Program-made: the position numbers and the translations under genes
NCBI RefSeq assembly: GCF_030381805.1
Contig: NZ_JAUDRH010000002.1
Coordinates: forward strand, 62,001 to 126,000
Source: Chlorogloeopsis sp. ULAP01
GTDB taxonomy: Bacteria; Cyanobacteriota; Cyanobacteriia; Cyanobacteriales; Nostocaceae
Length of the DNA stretch: 64,000 nucleotides
Reading direction: 5' to 3'
In this document: positions 51,979-60,567 of the stretch, piece after piece
How positions within the stretch are numbered: position 1 is the first letter of the stretch
How the letters are laid out: the number at the start of each line of letters is the position of its first letter
Notes under the pieces: generated by a model
The model's input: the letters and a program-made list of their open reading frames with translations, nothing else
What the model was told of the DNA's origin: nothing
Database searches by the model: none

Positions 51979-54126
51979 CTAATCGCGTAACTTTTCTGCC
52001 AACTTACCTAAAGCCTCAAGAGCAGCCTGAATAATGCTGTCATACTGGGGTTGAGTAACATCAATCTCTTGTGCGTTCTCACGATTAGTTCCCAATAAAC
52101 CAATATTATGTCCTTGCGAAACAGCTAAGACTTTGCCTTCAGGATTTTTAATTCTTAATTCTGGTAAAGAACCATTTTGATAAATGCCACAGGTATATTG
52201 ACGCTGGTTATGTTCAAAACTAGTTTTGATGGGAGTAGCAGTAGAGGCAAACAATAGCTGCGATCGCTCTGGTAGTCTAACGCCAAGTAATTCTAATTCA
52301 ATAGTTGTATTGCCATTAAAGTTGTTTTCTCGCAATTTATAAGCAATATCTACTCTTTTTGGCAGAGGAAAATAGTCACGCCATCGCCAAGCGATCGCTT
52401 TAATTTGAAATTGCAGATTATTGATAGTTTGAGCAACTGTCAGTTTGAGATGTCCTTTACCAACGGTTTGCTGTTCGATAACTTGGACATTAGGAGTCCA
52501 AAAAACTGGATCTGGGTTGTCAATTCCGCAGGGTTCTAGAGCGTGCAGTTGTTGATAGAGTTGTTGATCAATTTGATTGAGGTTGGCTTGAACGTCAATT
52601 TTGAGTAGTGGTTTGAGATGCTGAAGTTCCAGACATTGGTTGGCGAATTCTCCTAAACGTGATCGCAGTGCTGCTAAATTTTCTGCTGGTAAAGAAAATC
52701 CGCCAGCCGCTTTATGCCCGCCAAATTTACCGAGTAAGTCTTGGCAATATTCCAAAGCTGCAAATACATGAAACTCTGGTATGCCTCGCGCCGAACCGCG
52801 AATATGATTGTCATCTTCGTAGGTGCCAATAAACACGGGGACACCGTAGCGTTCTACCAACCGGGAAGCAACAATACCAATTACGCCGTGGTGCCAGTTG
52901 GGTTGAACTACCACCAAAACACGATTTTGATGTAGAGATGCCACATATTCTGTTTCAACTAATGCGATCGCTTCTTGTTCAATTTGCTCGCACATCTGTT
53001 GACGATGCAAATTAATTGCTTCGCACCGCATAGCTCTTTCCAGCGCTATCCCCATATCATCCGTAGTTAGTAGTTCAATCACAATTTGAGGATCGCCAAT
53101 TCTACCAATAGCATTAATGCGTGGTCCCAAGCGAAAGCCAATATCCTCCGGCTTCAAAGTTTTTGAATTGGGGACTGGGTACAGGGGATTGGGTACAGGG
53201 GACTGGGAATTTCTTCCTCTCTCCCCCTCTCCCCCTCTCCTCCTCTCCCCTTCTCCTTGCCGCGCCTGCACTCCAGACATTTGAATTAACGCCTGCACTC
53301 CCGGCAATTTTGATTGGGGTAATTGCTGCAAACCGCGTTTTACCCAACGGCGATTTACCCCTGTTAAAGGAGCTAAGTCGGCAATGGTTCCTAATGTAAA
53401 TAGTTCCAGTAGTGGCTTGATAATGCCACTATTGGTTTTACCTAACTGTTGTGCCAGAGACACCGCTAAAATGTAGGCAACACCAACACCTGCAACACCA
53501 CGATAAAGTGAAGATTCTGGTAGTAATTTGGGATTGAGGATAGCGTTGGCTGGAGGTAAAGTTTGGGGAATGTCGTGGTGATCGGTGACAATTACCTTTA
53601 AACCGAGTTCTCTGGCTCTAGCGATTGGTTCAACAGCAGAAATACCATTATCGACAGTGAGAACTAGCCCTACACCTTCACTCTTAAATTCTTCGATGAT
53701 GCGTTTATTAATGCCATAACCTTCATGCATCCGACTGGGAATAGCGTAATCTACCTCAGCACCCAACCAACGCAAACAACGTAACAATAAAGCAGTACTA
53801 GTCATACCATCTGCATCATAGTCTCCGCAAATGGCGATTTTTTCTTTACGGATAACGCTATCTTGCAACAGTTCCAAGCTAACTGCCAAATCTGGAAATT
53901 CCTCCAATGGTGAAGGCAAGTTTACAGATTCTGGATCTAAAAAAGCTTGTGCGGCAACAGGCGTATCAATGCCCCGATTAATTAATAATTGATTAACAAG
54001 AGGCGATAAATTTGTTACCTCAATCAAATTTTGTGCTAATTCTATTTTTTGTGGGTAAATCTGCCAACGCTGGTTGGGCAAGCGCCGACGGGTTTTCACT
54101 GGTGCAATTGAAGTTTGGTGTAGCAC
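51979..54126 (-). CDS. recJ: Single-stranded-DNA exonuclease RecJ
   Basis: 715 residues. DHH phosphoesterase domain with CGDYDADGMTSTALL, TVDNGISA and VTDHHDIPQTLPPA; the DHHA1 domain carries GKFGGHKAAGGFSL; a C-terminal OB-like domain follows. 5'-3' ssDNA exonuclease in recombination and mismatch repair. About 43 residues (roughly 281-323), rich in Gly/Arg/Glu and then Pro/Asn/Ser, interrupt the protein just before LKPEDIGFRLGPRINA. They are encoded by G-rich tandem repeat DNA of intergenic type, kept in frame. All catalytic motifs remain. Confidence 0.94.
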   Translation of the reverse strand: MLHQTSIAPVKTRRRLPNQRWQIYPQKIELAQNLIEVTNLSPLVNQLLINRGIDTPVAAQAFLDPESVNLPSPLEEFPDLAVSLELLQDSVIRKEKIAICGDYDADGMTSTALLLRCLRWLGAEVDYAIPSRMHEGYGINKRIIEEFKSEGVGLVLTVDNGISAVEPIARARELGLKVIVTDHHDIPQTLPPANAILNPKLLPESSLYRGVAGVGVAYILAVSLAQQLGKTNSGIIKPLLELFTLGTIADLAPLTGVNRRWVKRGLQQLPQSKLPGVQALIQMSGVQARQGEGERRRGGEGERGRNSQSPVPNPLYPVPNSKTLKPEDIGFRLGPRINAIGRIGDPQIVIELLTTDDMGIALERAMRCEAINLHRQQMCEQIEQEAIALVETEYVASLHQNRVLVVVQPNWHHGVIGIVASRLVERYGVPVFIGTYEDDNHIRGSARGIPEFHVFAALEYCQDLLGKFGGHKAAGGFSLPAENLAALRSRLGEFANQCLELQHLKPLLKIDVQANLNQIDQQLYQQLHALEPCGIDNPDPVFWTPNVQVIEQQTVGKGHLKLTVAQTINNLQFQIKAIAWRWRDYFPLPKRVDIAYKLRENNFNGNTTIELELLGVRLPERSQLLFASTATPIKTSFEHNQRQYTCGIYQNGSLPELRIKNPEGKVLAVSQGHNIGLLGTNRENAQEIDVTQPQYDSIIQAALEALGKLAEKLRD

Positions 54127-54244
54127 AGTCAGAGAAAGGATGAAGTGTAAATTATGAAGTGTGAAATTTTTAATAATAAAGCAGCTTGGGCTTGTACTAA
54201 TTTCTATATTTTCATTCTTTATACTTCATCCTTCATACCTTTGT

Positions 54245-54670
54245 TCACAACATATTCACCCTACCATCATCGAGGATATAAATTGCGCGATCGCCTGGAG
54301 CATACCAAGTTGGACGAAATTCCACTCGCAAAGTCGCAAAGTTCGCCTTGGAGACAGTCGCTTTAAGCGGCAATCCAGCCTCATTCCAAAACAGAAGAGA
54401 GATATTGGGTTCTGTACCATCTCCCTGCTCTAACTGTAATTTCTGTCCGGGTTGTAGAGTAATTGGACTGGTAGTATATGGTTTCTGTAGTTTTATTGAA
54501 CTGTAAGTATTATTTATTACTTCTAGTATGATATTTTGCCCAGGCTTAAATTGAATAGAACGGGGGCCGCATTTAGAAGCACAAGTACCAGCCAATGTGG
54601 GGCTGGAATACCTAGCCGATAACATAAGCAGAGCTGTCGCAATTAAGGTAGCGGAGACGAACTTAGACAT
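54245..54670 (-). CDS. Exported protein of unknown function
   Basis: 141 residues with an N-terminal signal peptide (SATLIATALLMLSARYSSPTLA, cleavage near residue 27) and two close cysteines after it (CASKCGPRS). The rest is predicted beta-rich: FKPGQNIILEVINNTYSSI, ITLQPGQKLQLEQGDG and LRVEFRPTWYAPGDRAIYIL. I believe similar proteins are widespread in cyanobacteria, but I know no function. Same strand as recJ but separated by 118 bases; probably its own unit. Confidence 0.72.
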   Translation of the reverse strand: MSKFVSATLIATALLMLSARYSSPTLAGTCASKCGPRSIQFKPGQNIILEVINNTYSSIKLQKPYTTSPITLQPGQKLQLEQGDGTEPNISLLFWNEAGLPLKATVSKANFATLRVEFRPTWYAPGDRAIYILDDGRVNML

Positions 54671-55347
54671 GGAATAGAGACTTATACTTAGTGAGTGAGG
54701 AATGTAGATTTTGATACTTTAGCCTAACACTACATTCAATGATTTGAGTAGATACTATATCCATTAAATTACTTGATCATCTCAGATGTGATCGCCCAGT
54801 CTAACATCTGTAACTAGAAACAATTACTTGAAAGATTAGCTTTGCGTTTCCCAGCTAACCAAACACTAAAAATCATAATTCTTCTTAATTCCACAGTTGT
54901 GTTGAACAGCTACCAGTAAACTTTAAGCAATTTTTCGGGCTGAAGAAGCCAGGCAGACAACCCAGAACATTAATTATCCAAGTGAAATTGCACTAGCATG
55001 GGTAATACTCGTTCGAGCAAGTATCGCGTTAGCTGATTTTCCCAAAGCAGTAGAACAGTTTCAAACTCTCCAGCGTCAGATTGGCAACAGTTCGCTTAAT
55101 GCCCGCGCTCGTAATGCTATCAATTGTTTAGCTCATTAGATAGCAAAGCAATCTACTAAAACATCAAAACGTCTAAAACACTTTTTAACCCCAATTATGA
55201 GGTTTTTAAATTTTGATTTATTTCATCAATATATTAACTAATACAGTTCTTTACAATCACTTAAAACAAATATCAACAATACTACCGAGTTCACATTAAA
55301 TAGTGAATGTAACGCTAAAGAAAACACTACATCGGACAATCATTTAA
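54671..55347. other. Gene-poor region with one gene relic
   Basis: AT-rich. The only coding-like segment is the start-less frame at 54927-55139 listed separately. The right end must contain the promoter of the small exported-protein gene at 55348. No RNA gene seen. Confidence 0.4.
54927..55139 (+). pseudogene. TPR-like gene tail without start codon
   Basis: 70 codons between stops: FRAEEARQTTQNINYPSEIA, then LVRASIALADFPKAVEQFQT and NARARNAINCLAH. The helical pattern and A-x-x-D-F-x-K-A spacing resemble a tetratricopeptide-type repeat end. No ATG, GTG or TTG in the first part. Probably the 3' end of a lost gene. Confidence 0.4.
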
Positions 55348-55869
55348 ATGAAACGTATCAAGTTATTTTTATTTTGTGCGATTTCAGCCATATCTTTTGC
55401 TTTCAGTGCAGTACCAGCACAGGCACAATCTCAACCTTTATTCTGTCAAATTCATGAGGGAAACTTAAGTAGTTATGTATCAGAATACAATATTTTTGAC
55501 AAATCTTCTAGAACTCCTCTACGTCCATTTATTCAAAATAGTAAAACTTATAAAATAGACAAAAATTTAACAGCTAAACCATTGTTCTTTACTACTGCTT
55601 CAGATGGATCTATTGTTAGCGCATTCCAGTTAAAGGGTGTTATTGGTAATCTTTCAATCGGGACTAGAGATGTAGTGACTCAATATATACAATAAAACGA
55701 AATTGGAAGTTATGCTGAAGTTGTAGGACATTGTATAAATGGTGTTTTTATACCACCTCCTAAACAGCAAGTATACGAAACTTATAAATTACCTTTAGAT
55801 ACTCAAGCTGCTTTAACAGAAGCAAAATTAAGCGTTTCAGGAGAACGTATTGGTAATATGTTCAGATAA
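55348..55869 (+). pseudogene. Small exported protein gene interrupted by in-frame TAA
   Basis: An ATG-initiated frame with a clear signal peptide (LFLFCAISAISFAFSAVPAQAQ) runs 115 codons to TAA at 55693-55695. The same frame then stays open for 57 codons with protein-like sequence (GSYAEVVGHCINGVFIPPP, LDTQAALTEAKLSVSGERIG). The whole would be a 173-codon gene. A sense-to-TAA mutation, readthrough or a sequencing error are possible; the shortened protein may still be made. Family not recognised. Confidence 0.6.
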
Positions 55870-56015
55870 ATACTAGTGATATTAATAAATGATTTTTATT
55901 ACCCATCTGACAGTAGTTTAGATGGGTAATTTAGTTGAGTAATTGAATTTTCAAGTCTTCAATATGTATTGAGTAAGAAATAGTTAAGAAATTAGTGCTC
56001 CTCCGCTCAAACTGA

Positions 56016-56276
56016 CTAGATGGCATCACTTTGACGCTTAACAGTGGTAGTCCTTAAATCTGGTGCTTCTCTAGGGCCATATCTACCCTGGTATGTAGTA
56101 AATATTTTGTACTCAGGTAATACTAATGCAATACCATAAGCATTATGAATTGTTCCAGGGTATCTGTAAGGTTCATCATCTGGAGTAATCTGATCGCCCC
56201 ACGAACCCCGTGTATCCCCAGACGCGATCGCGCCTGAATTTAAGATTAGTAATTTCAATATTATGCGCTTTAACAA
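56016..56276 (-). CDS. Hypothetical protein, possibly a gene fragment
   Basis: 86 residues with a short hydrophobic start (MLKRIILKLLILNSGAIASG), which could be a weak signal peptide, and a polar tail (DDEPYRYPGTIHNAYGIALV, YKIFTTYQGRYGPREAPD). No domain recognised, and no strong ribosome-binding site was confirmed. It could be the end of a larger exported protein. Confidence 0.35.
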   Translation of the reverse strand: MLKRIILKLLILNSGAIASGDTRGSWGDQITPDDEPYRYPGTIHNAYGIALVLPEYKIFTTYQGRYGPREAPDLRTTTVKRQSDAI

Positions 56277-56375
56277 TTATACTGATTAATCTTGTGCAAA
56301 TTTTTTTGGGAATGTCCTGCTTAATTTGTGTTGTTTCCATTCAGCAGAGTTGATTGCACTAAAAGGAGAGTGGCA

Positions 56376-56943
56376 ATGAAAAAAGTAGCAGTGTTTGGCA
56401 ATGCTGGAGGTGGTAAATCAACTCTCAGCAAGAGATTATCCCAAATCACTGGTTTGCCACTTTACGTCTTGGACAAGATTCAGTTTCAATCAGGCGGTGC
56501 TGAGGTTCCACACGAAGACTATAAGCGCGCCCATCAACAAATTTTAGTGACTGAGCGATGGGTTATTGATGGGTTTGGTTGCATGGGAAACCCTCTGGCA
56601 AAGACTAAACAAGGCAGATACTCTGGTTTTTGTTGATCTGCCGCTATATGTGCATGGATGGTGGGTAACTAAACGATTCATCACAGGCTATTTTAAACCA
56701 CCAGAAGGTTGGCCTCAAAACAGTCCAATATTGAGGAGTTCCCTTACTAGCTACCGCGTGCTTTGGTTATGTCATAAATATTTGACTCCAAAATATCGTG
56801 AATATATCAAGCAGGCTCAAAGCAGCAAAAGTGTTTATCACCTACGCTCGACTAAAGAGATTTCGCAATTTATTGAATTAATAGAAAATGAGACTAACTT
56901 TGAACGCTTAGGACATAACAAATCAAGTCACCTCGTAGACTAG
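56376..56943 (+). pseudogene. P-loop nucleoside-kinase-like (topology modulation family) gene with one-base frameshift
   Basis: ATG at 56376 with AAAGGAGA upstream. The first frame gives VAVFGNAGGGKSTLSKRL (P-loop) and VTERWVIDGFGCM, then goes out of frame. The other frame resumes at ETLWQRLNKADTLVFVDLPL, where the family expects it, and runs to 56943. One extra G in the GGG of ATGGGAAAC (about 56582-56586) explains the shift. A FlaR/adenylate-kinase-like P-loop protein, otherwise full length. A real mutation or a homopolymer sequencing error. Confidence 0.78.
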
Positions 56944-57116
56944 ATTGAGTTGTGAAAACCAGCAAACCCAGTCCTTTGCTCAATCTTGCTCTCAGGTTGC
57001 GATCGCCTTTAAGTTTGAAATATGTCCGTCACCCTATCCGGCTATTCCCATCGATCAAGTTTTGTAGTGGCGTCAACTCCCAATCCCTATTTTCAAGGTT
57101 AAACAATTGTCGCAGC

Positions 57117-58433
57117 CTAAAGCAGCCTTAACTGAGAATTTGTAGCACCAACTGGTAATTGATTTTCCAAAATAGAGCTTTCTTCACCAGAATTGCTTTC
57201 TAGCCAATCTTCCTCGTTTGCAGCTAATAATTTGTGAGCTGCATCTAACATTGATGCTGCAATCTCTTTTAAATCTTCGCGATTATTTAAATATGTTTTC
57301 AAAGCTTCAATTGGATCTATGCTGTTACTGGCACTTAATTCAGGAACGCGCGGTCTAGCTAACTGGCTCACTAATTCTGGTTGAATTGTATAGTTGTGAG
57401 CTAAACTCAACGCTTTATGCAGTGCAGCATTATCTATTAAATCTAGCTGTTCAGAACGAAGTTTGTAAATCAACCTGACAACTGCTTCTTCAATATTATG
57501 CTTGGCGATCGCTTTGGCAATTGCAGCTTGCGGATCTTCTGCTTTTGATACATCCACCTCGATTGTGCAAAAACTTCGCACTGGCAAAGGACAAAATTCC
57601 CACTTAACATTACCCCGTTCTAACTCAACCATTACATAGCCTTTGTCTTCCTTCTCTTCGCTAAAATCCACCCGCTCAATACTACCTGGATACACCATCG
57701 GGGGATTATTTGATTTATTCAAGTTTTGATGGCGGTGGATGTGTCCTAAAGCTACGTAGTCAAAACAAGGTCGTGCCAAAGTTGACAAGGGAATTGTAAA
57801 GCCTTTACCTACTGCCAAAAAACGCTCGGCTCCTAAACTAGCATTATCTACCATCAAGTGACCCAACAGAATAGTTGGTAACTTGGGATCAAGACGACGA
57901 ATTTCTGCTTCCAACACAACTTGCAGGCGTTCAATTAATAGTTGATGAACTTCCGCCAGAGATAAACCTTCGGTTTCTCGGCGAGTCATTAATGCAGAAC
58001 GAGTCAGCCAAGGCAGAGTAATTACTTGTACTGCACCATTACGGGTTTGGACACAATGAGTAGTTAACTTATCACCTACTACAACTCCCGGTACGCCCAA
58101 AGTCCGGTAAATACATAAACTTGCCCCTCCTTGCCCTTGTGAATGCTGATCGTGGTTACCCACCAGTAACACAGTGGGAATTTGAGCGTCTACAAGGCGA
58201 CGAAACTGGCTGGCAAAAGCTTCCTGAACGTAAGGCGGTGGTGTGGCATCGGGAAAGGCATCCCCGCCAAAGATCACCAAATCAACAGGTTCCGACAGCG
58301 CTCGATCCATACATCGAGACAGAGTATTGACAAAATCCTCTAATCGTGTATTCGTTCCTGTTTCCGGATTGATACGTCCGTGGGAGAAGCCGCTTCCCAT
58401 GTGAATATCAGAAAGGTGGAGGAGCTTAATCAT
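57117..58433 (-). CDS. sbcD: DNA repair exonuclease subunit SbcD/Mre11
   Basis: 438 residues. Calcineurin-like metallophosphoesterase motifs in order: LSDIHMGSG, VIFGGDAFPD, LLVGNHDQHS, LLGHLMVDN and ALGHIHRH, then the capping domain (YPGSIERVDFSEE). With SbcC it degrades DNA ends and hairpins; sbcC is not in the window. The C-terminal 100 residues are acidic and helical. ATG start, followed on the far side by heptamer repeats at 58445-58515. Confidence 0.92.
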   Translation of the reverse strand: MIKLLHLSDIHMGSGFSHGRINPETGTNTRLEDFVNTLSRCMDRALSEPVDLVIFGGDAFPDATPPPYVQEAFASQFRRLVDAQIPTVLLVGNHDQHSQGQGGASLCIYRTLGVPGVVVGDKLTTHCVQTRNGAVQVITLPWLTRSALMTRRETEGLSLAEVHQLLIERLQVVLEAEIRRLDPKLPTILLGHLMVDNASLGAERFLAVGKGFTIPLSTLARPCFDYVALGHIHRHQNLNKSNNPPMVYPGSIERVDFSEEKEDKGYVMVELERGNVKWEFCPLPVRSFCTIEVDVSKAEDPQAAIAKAIAKHNIEEAVVRLIYKLRSEQLDLIDNAALHKALSLAHNYTIQPELVSQLARPRVPELSASNSIDPIEALKTYLNNREDLKEIAASMLDAAHKLLAANEEDWLESNSGEESSILENQLPVGATNSQLRLL

Positions 58434-58444
58434 ATTCGTAAGTT

Positions 58445-58515
58445 ACTACTTGCTAGTTACTTATAGCTAATTGTTAATTAATTAGTAACCATTAGTCATT
58501 AGCTATTAGCTATTG
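58445..58515. repeat. Heptamer-type tandem repeat
   Basis: TTAGTCATT and AGCTATT units, partly self-complementary, upstream of sbcD. Same class as 3481-3547. Confidence 0.55.
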
Positions 58516-58643
58516 TTTTTAAGTAATTACCCTTGCTTTTACTAAGTTAAGTAACGCTATTTTAAGTTTTGCTGGTTTTTTATTGATAAATATACTGGTT
58601 TTGATATCTTAAATAGAACCCTAAAAATAAAAAGAATCTAAAA

Positions 58644-58748
58644 ATGAACGAATTCAAAACTCCAAACCAACTAGGTCAATCTATCTTTCTTGGAGCTTTA
58701 GTGATGGTAACTAGCGCTAGTATTATTACCATCATGAGTCTGTTTTAA
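58644..58748 (+). CDS. 34-residue putative single-span membrane peptide
   Basis: An ATG-initiated frame of 34 codons: MNEFKTPNQLGQSIFLGALV, then a hydrophobic segment VMVTSASIITIMSLF. Polar N-terminus and one span, like small photosynthetic or assembly peptides. The ribosome-binding site is weak. A hairpin with a T-run (58787-58814) follows about 40 bases later, which supports a real short transcript. No family recognised. Confidence 0.42.
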   Translation: MNEFKTPNQLGQSIFLGALVMVTSASIITIMSLF

Positions 58749-58786
58749 AACTTGTGAATGAAATTTTTAGTAAAAAAAGTTTACAT

Positions 58787-58814
58787 AACCCCACTCAACA
58801 ATGAGAGGGGTTTT
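58787..58814 (+). terminator. Rho-independent terminator
   Basis: Arms AACCCC/GGGGTT with inner CTCA/TGAG pairing, followed by TTTT. It lies between the 34-codon frame and the convergent exoD gene; the T-run favours plus-strand termination. Confidence 0.6.
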
Positions 58815-58842
58815 AAATTTTGTAATATTTTACCTTCTGTTT

Positions 58843-59466
58843 TTAACGACCTAGCCAAGTTTTGATGATATCAAGCAAGCTAGAACCACCCCACATCAAC
58901 GCAATTAGAATCGAAGTAGTCAGAATACCTCCCATCACACAAAGAACTAAACCCCCTAAGCTAATTGCACCATCATCCTCCATTAAGCCAAAGCCTGTCA
59001 CAAAAATACCCATAGCAGGTAAAGTGTTTGTACCCGGAATCGGAATCATCATCGAAATTGCCATCAAAGAAATCGCACTACCTAAGGTCACTCTACCTGG
59101 CAAAGTAGTGCAAATGTATGCCAGACGAGGACGAGCGATCGCTTCTATTCTTCGCAACCAAGGAATACCGCCTTTCAAAACCTTTTGAACGGTTTCTAGT
59201 TTGATGGGATGATTTAACATCCTTTGTGGTAGCCAAGGGGTTTTAGAACCCACAATTAGCTGTATGGCTAGTAAAAAAATCAGAATACCAAAAGGAACTG
59301 AGTAACCGGGTGCAGGTACAGGTAAAGCTGAAGGCAAAGACAGAATCACAAATAAAAATCCAAAAATTCGTTCCTTTGCCAACAGCAGAAAGTCTGCCAA
59401 ATTCACTTGAGATGGTGGTTCTTCTTCAAAAAAAAAGCGTTGCAATTCGCTTGAAAGTCTAGCCAT
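58843..59466 (-). CDS. exoD: ExoD family membrane protein (exopolysaccharide synthesis)
   Basis: 207 residues with several transmembrane helices (IFGFLFVILSLPSALPVPAP, VPFGILIFLLAIQLIVG, AISLMAISMMIPIPGTNTLP). The GYSVPFGILIFLLAIQ and PIPGTN blocks are characteristic of the ExoD family. ExoD is linked to exopolysaccharide production in rhizobia; its molecular role is not established. ATG start; no operon partner. Confidence 0.88.
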   Translation of the reverse strand: MARLSSELQRFFFEEEPPSQVNLADFLLLAKERIFGFLFVILSLPSALPVPAPGYSVPFGILIFLLAIQLIVGSKTPWLPQRMLNHPIKLETVQKVLKGGIPWLRRIEAIARPRLAYICTTLPGRVTLGSAISLMAISMMIPIPGTNTLPAMGIFVTGFGLMEDDGAISLGGLVLCVMGGILTTSILIALMWGGSSLLDIIKTWLGR

Positions 59467-59616
59467 ACAATTCCTAGAAACTACATAAACTACTAAAACG
59501 TCTGATCGTGTATAGTAACAATGCCAGCAACAATTGGTACAAAAGTTTGGATCAAATCAACTGCGGTAGTCTAGAATTGCAGTCGCTGTGTAGCAGATCG
59601 TGCCTTTTGAGCCATT

Positions 59617-60399
59617 ATGCAAAAATATTTAAGAGTAATTCGATTATTTTGGAGTACTGCCATAGCAGCTGAGATGGAGTATCGAATCAACTTTCTTTTA
59701 GCAGCTCTCAGTAGCTTAGGTAATCTAGCAGGTAGTTTGTTCGGATTATTCTTGTTTTATGGTCAAGGTTATACCTTTGCTGGCTGGACATGGGAAGCAG
59801 CTTTGCTTGTTCTAGGAATTTTTACATTGTTGCAAGGTTTTTCTGCAACTTTTCTCGCCCCTAATCTAAATCGCATCGTTCGCCATGTTCAAGAAGGTAC
59901 TCTCGATTTTGTCCTATTAAAACCTATACCCAGTCAATTTTGGCTTTCCACCCATACCCTCTCTCCATGGGGAATGCCAGATCTAGTCTTTGGCAGCATA
60001 CTCATCGGCTATGCAGGTAAACGCCTCGGTTTAGAAATGAATGACTATTTACTCAGTGTTATTCCCTTATTTTTTGGCTTGATAATTCTTTACAGTCTTT
60101 GGTTCATGCTAGGGGCGACTAGCATCTGGTTTGTCAAAATATACAACGTTACTGAAGTGCTGCGGGGATTACTGGAAGCTGGAAGGTATCCCATGGTGGC
60201 TTATCCTGCTGCATACAGATTTTTCTTTACTTTTATAATTCCTGTAGCTTTTTTAACAACAATACCAGCAGAAGCAATGTTGGGTAGAAGTGAAATTACT
60301 TGGATAAGCAGTGCAGCAGTTTTGGCATTAATATTATTTTTTGCTTCTACTCGGTTTTGGCGATTTGCCTTGCGGTTTTATACCAGTGCTTCGAGTTAG
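59617..60399 (+). CDS. ABC-2 type transporter permease
   Basis: 260 residues, six predicted transmembrane helices. The block VQEGTLDFVLLKPIPSQFWL is the hallmark of the ABC2_membrane_6 (DUF990) family. It would form the membrane channel of an exporter with an ATP-binding partner and often a second permease, neither of which is beside it. Substrate unknown. ATG start. Confidence 0.9.
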   Translation: MQKYLRVIRLFWSTAIAAEMEYRINFLLAALSSLGNLAGSLFGLFLFYGQGYTFAGWTWEAALLVLGIFTLLQGFSATFLAPNLNRIVRHVQEGTLDFVLLKPIPSQFWLSTHTLSPWGMPDLVFGSILIGYAGKRLGLEMNDYLLSVIPLFFGLIILYSLWFMLGATSIWFVKIYNVTEVLRGLLEAGRYPMVAYPAAYRFFFTFIIPVAFLTTIPAEAMLGRSEITWISSAAVLALILFFASTRFWRFALRFYTSASS

Positions 60400-60567
60400 T
60401 TAATATTGTGAGGTGATCGCATTCATATCTCGTATCTTCTAAAAGAGCGATCGCATCCTCGCTTACTTGTTAAAAAGTACCGTCACCCCATTAGATATCT
60501 ACCTTTACTGTTCTCAGTTGATTATATGGTAGTATCCTTTGAGGCGACGGCTACTTTCCTTAGCTAA

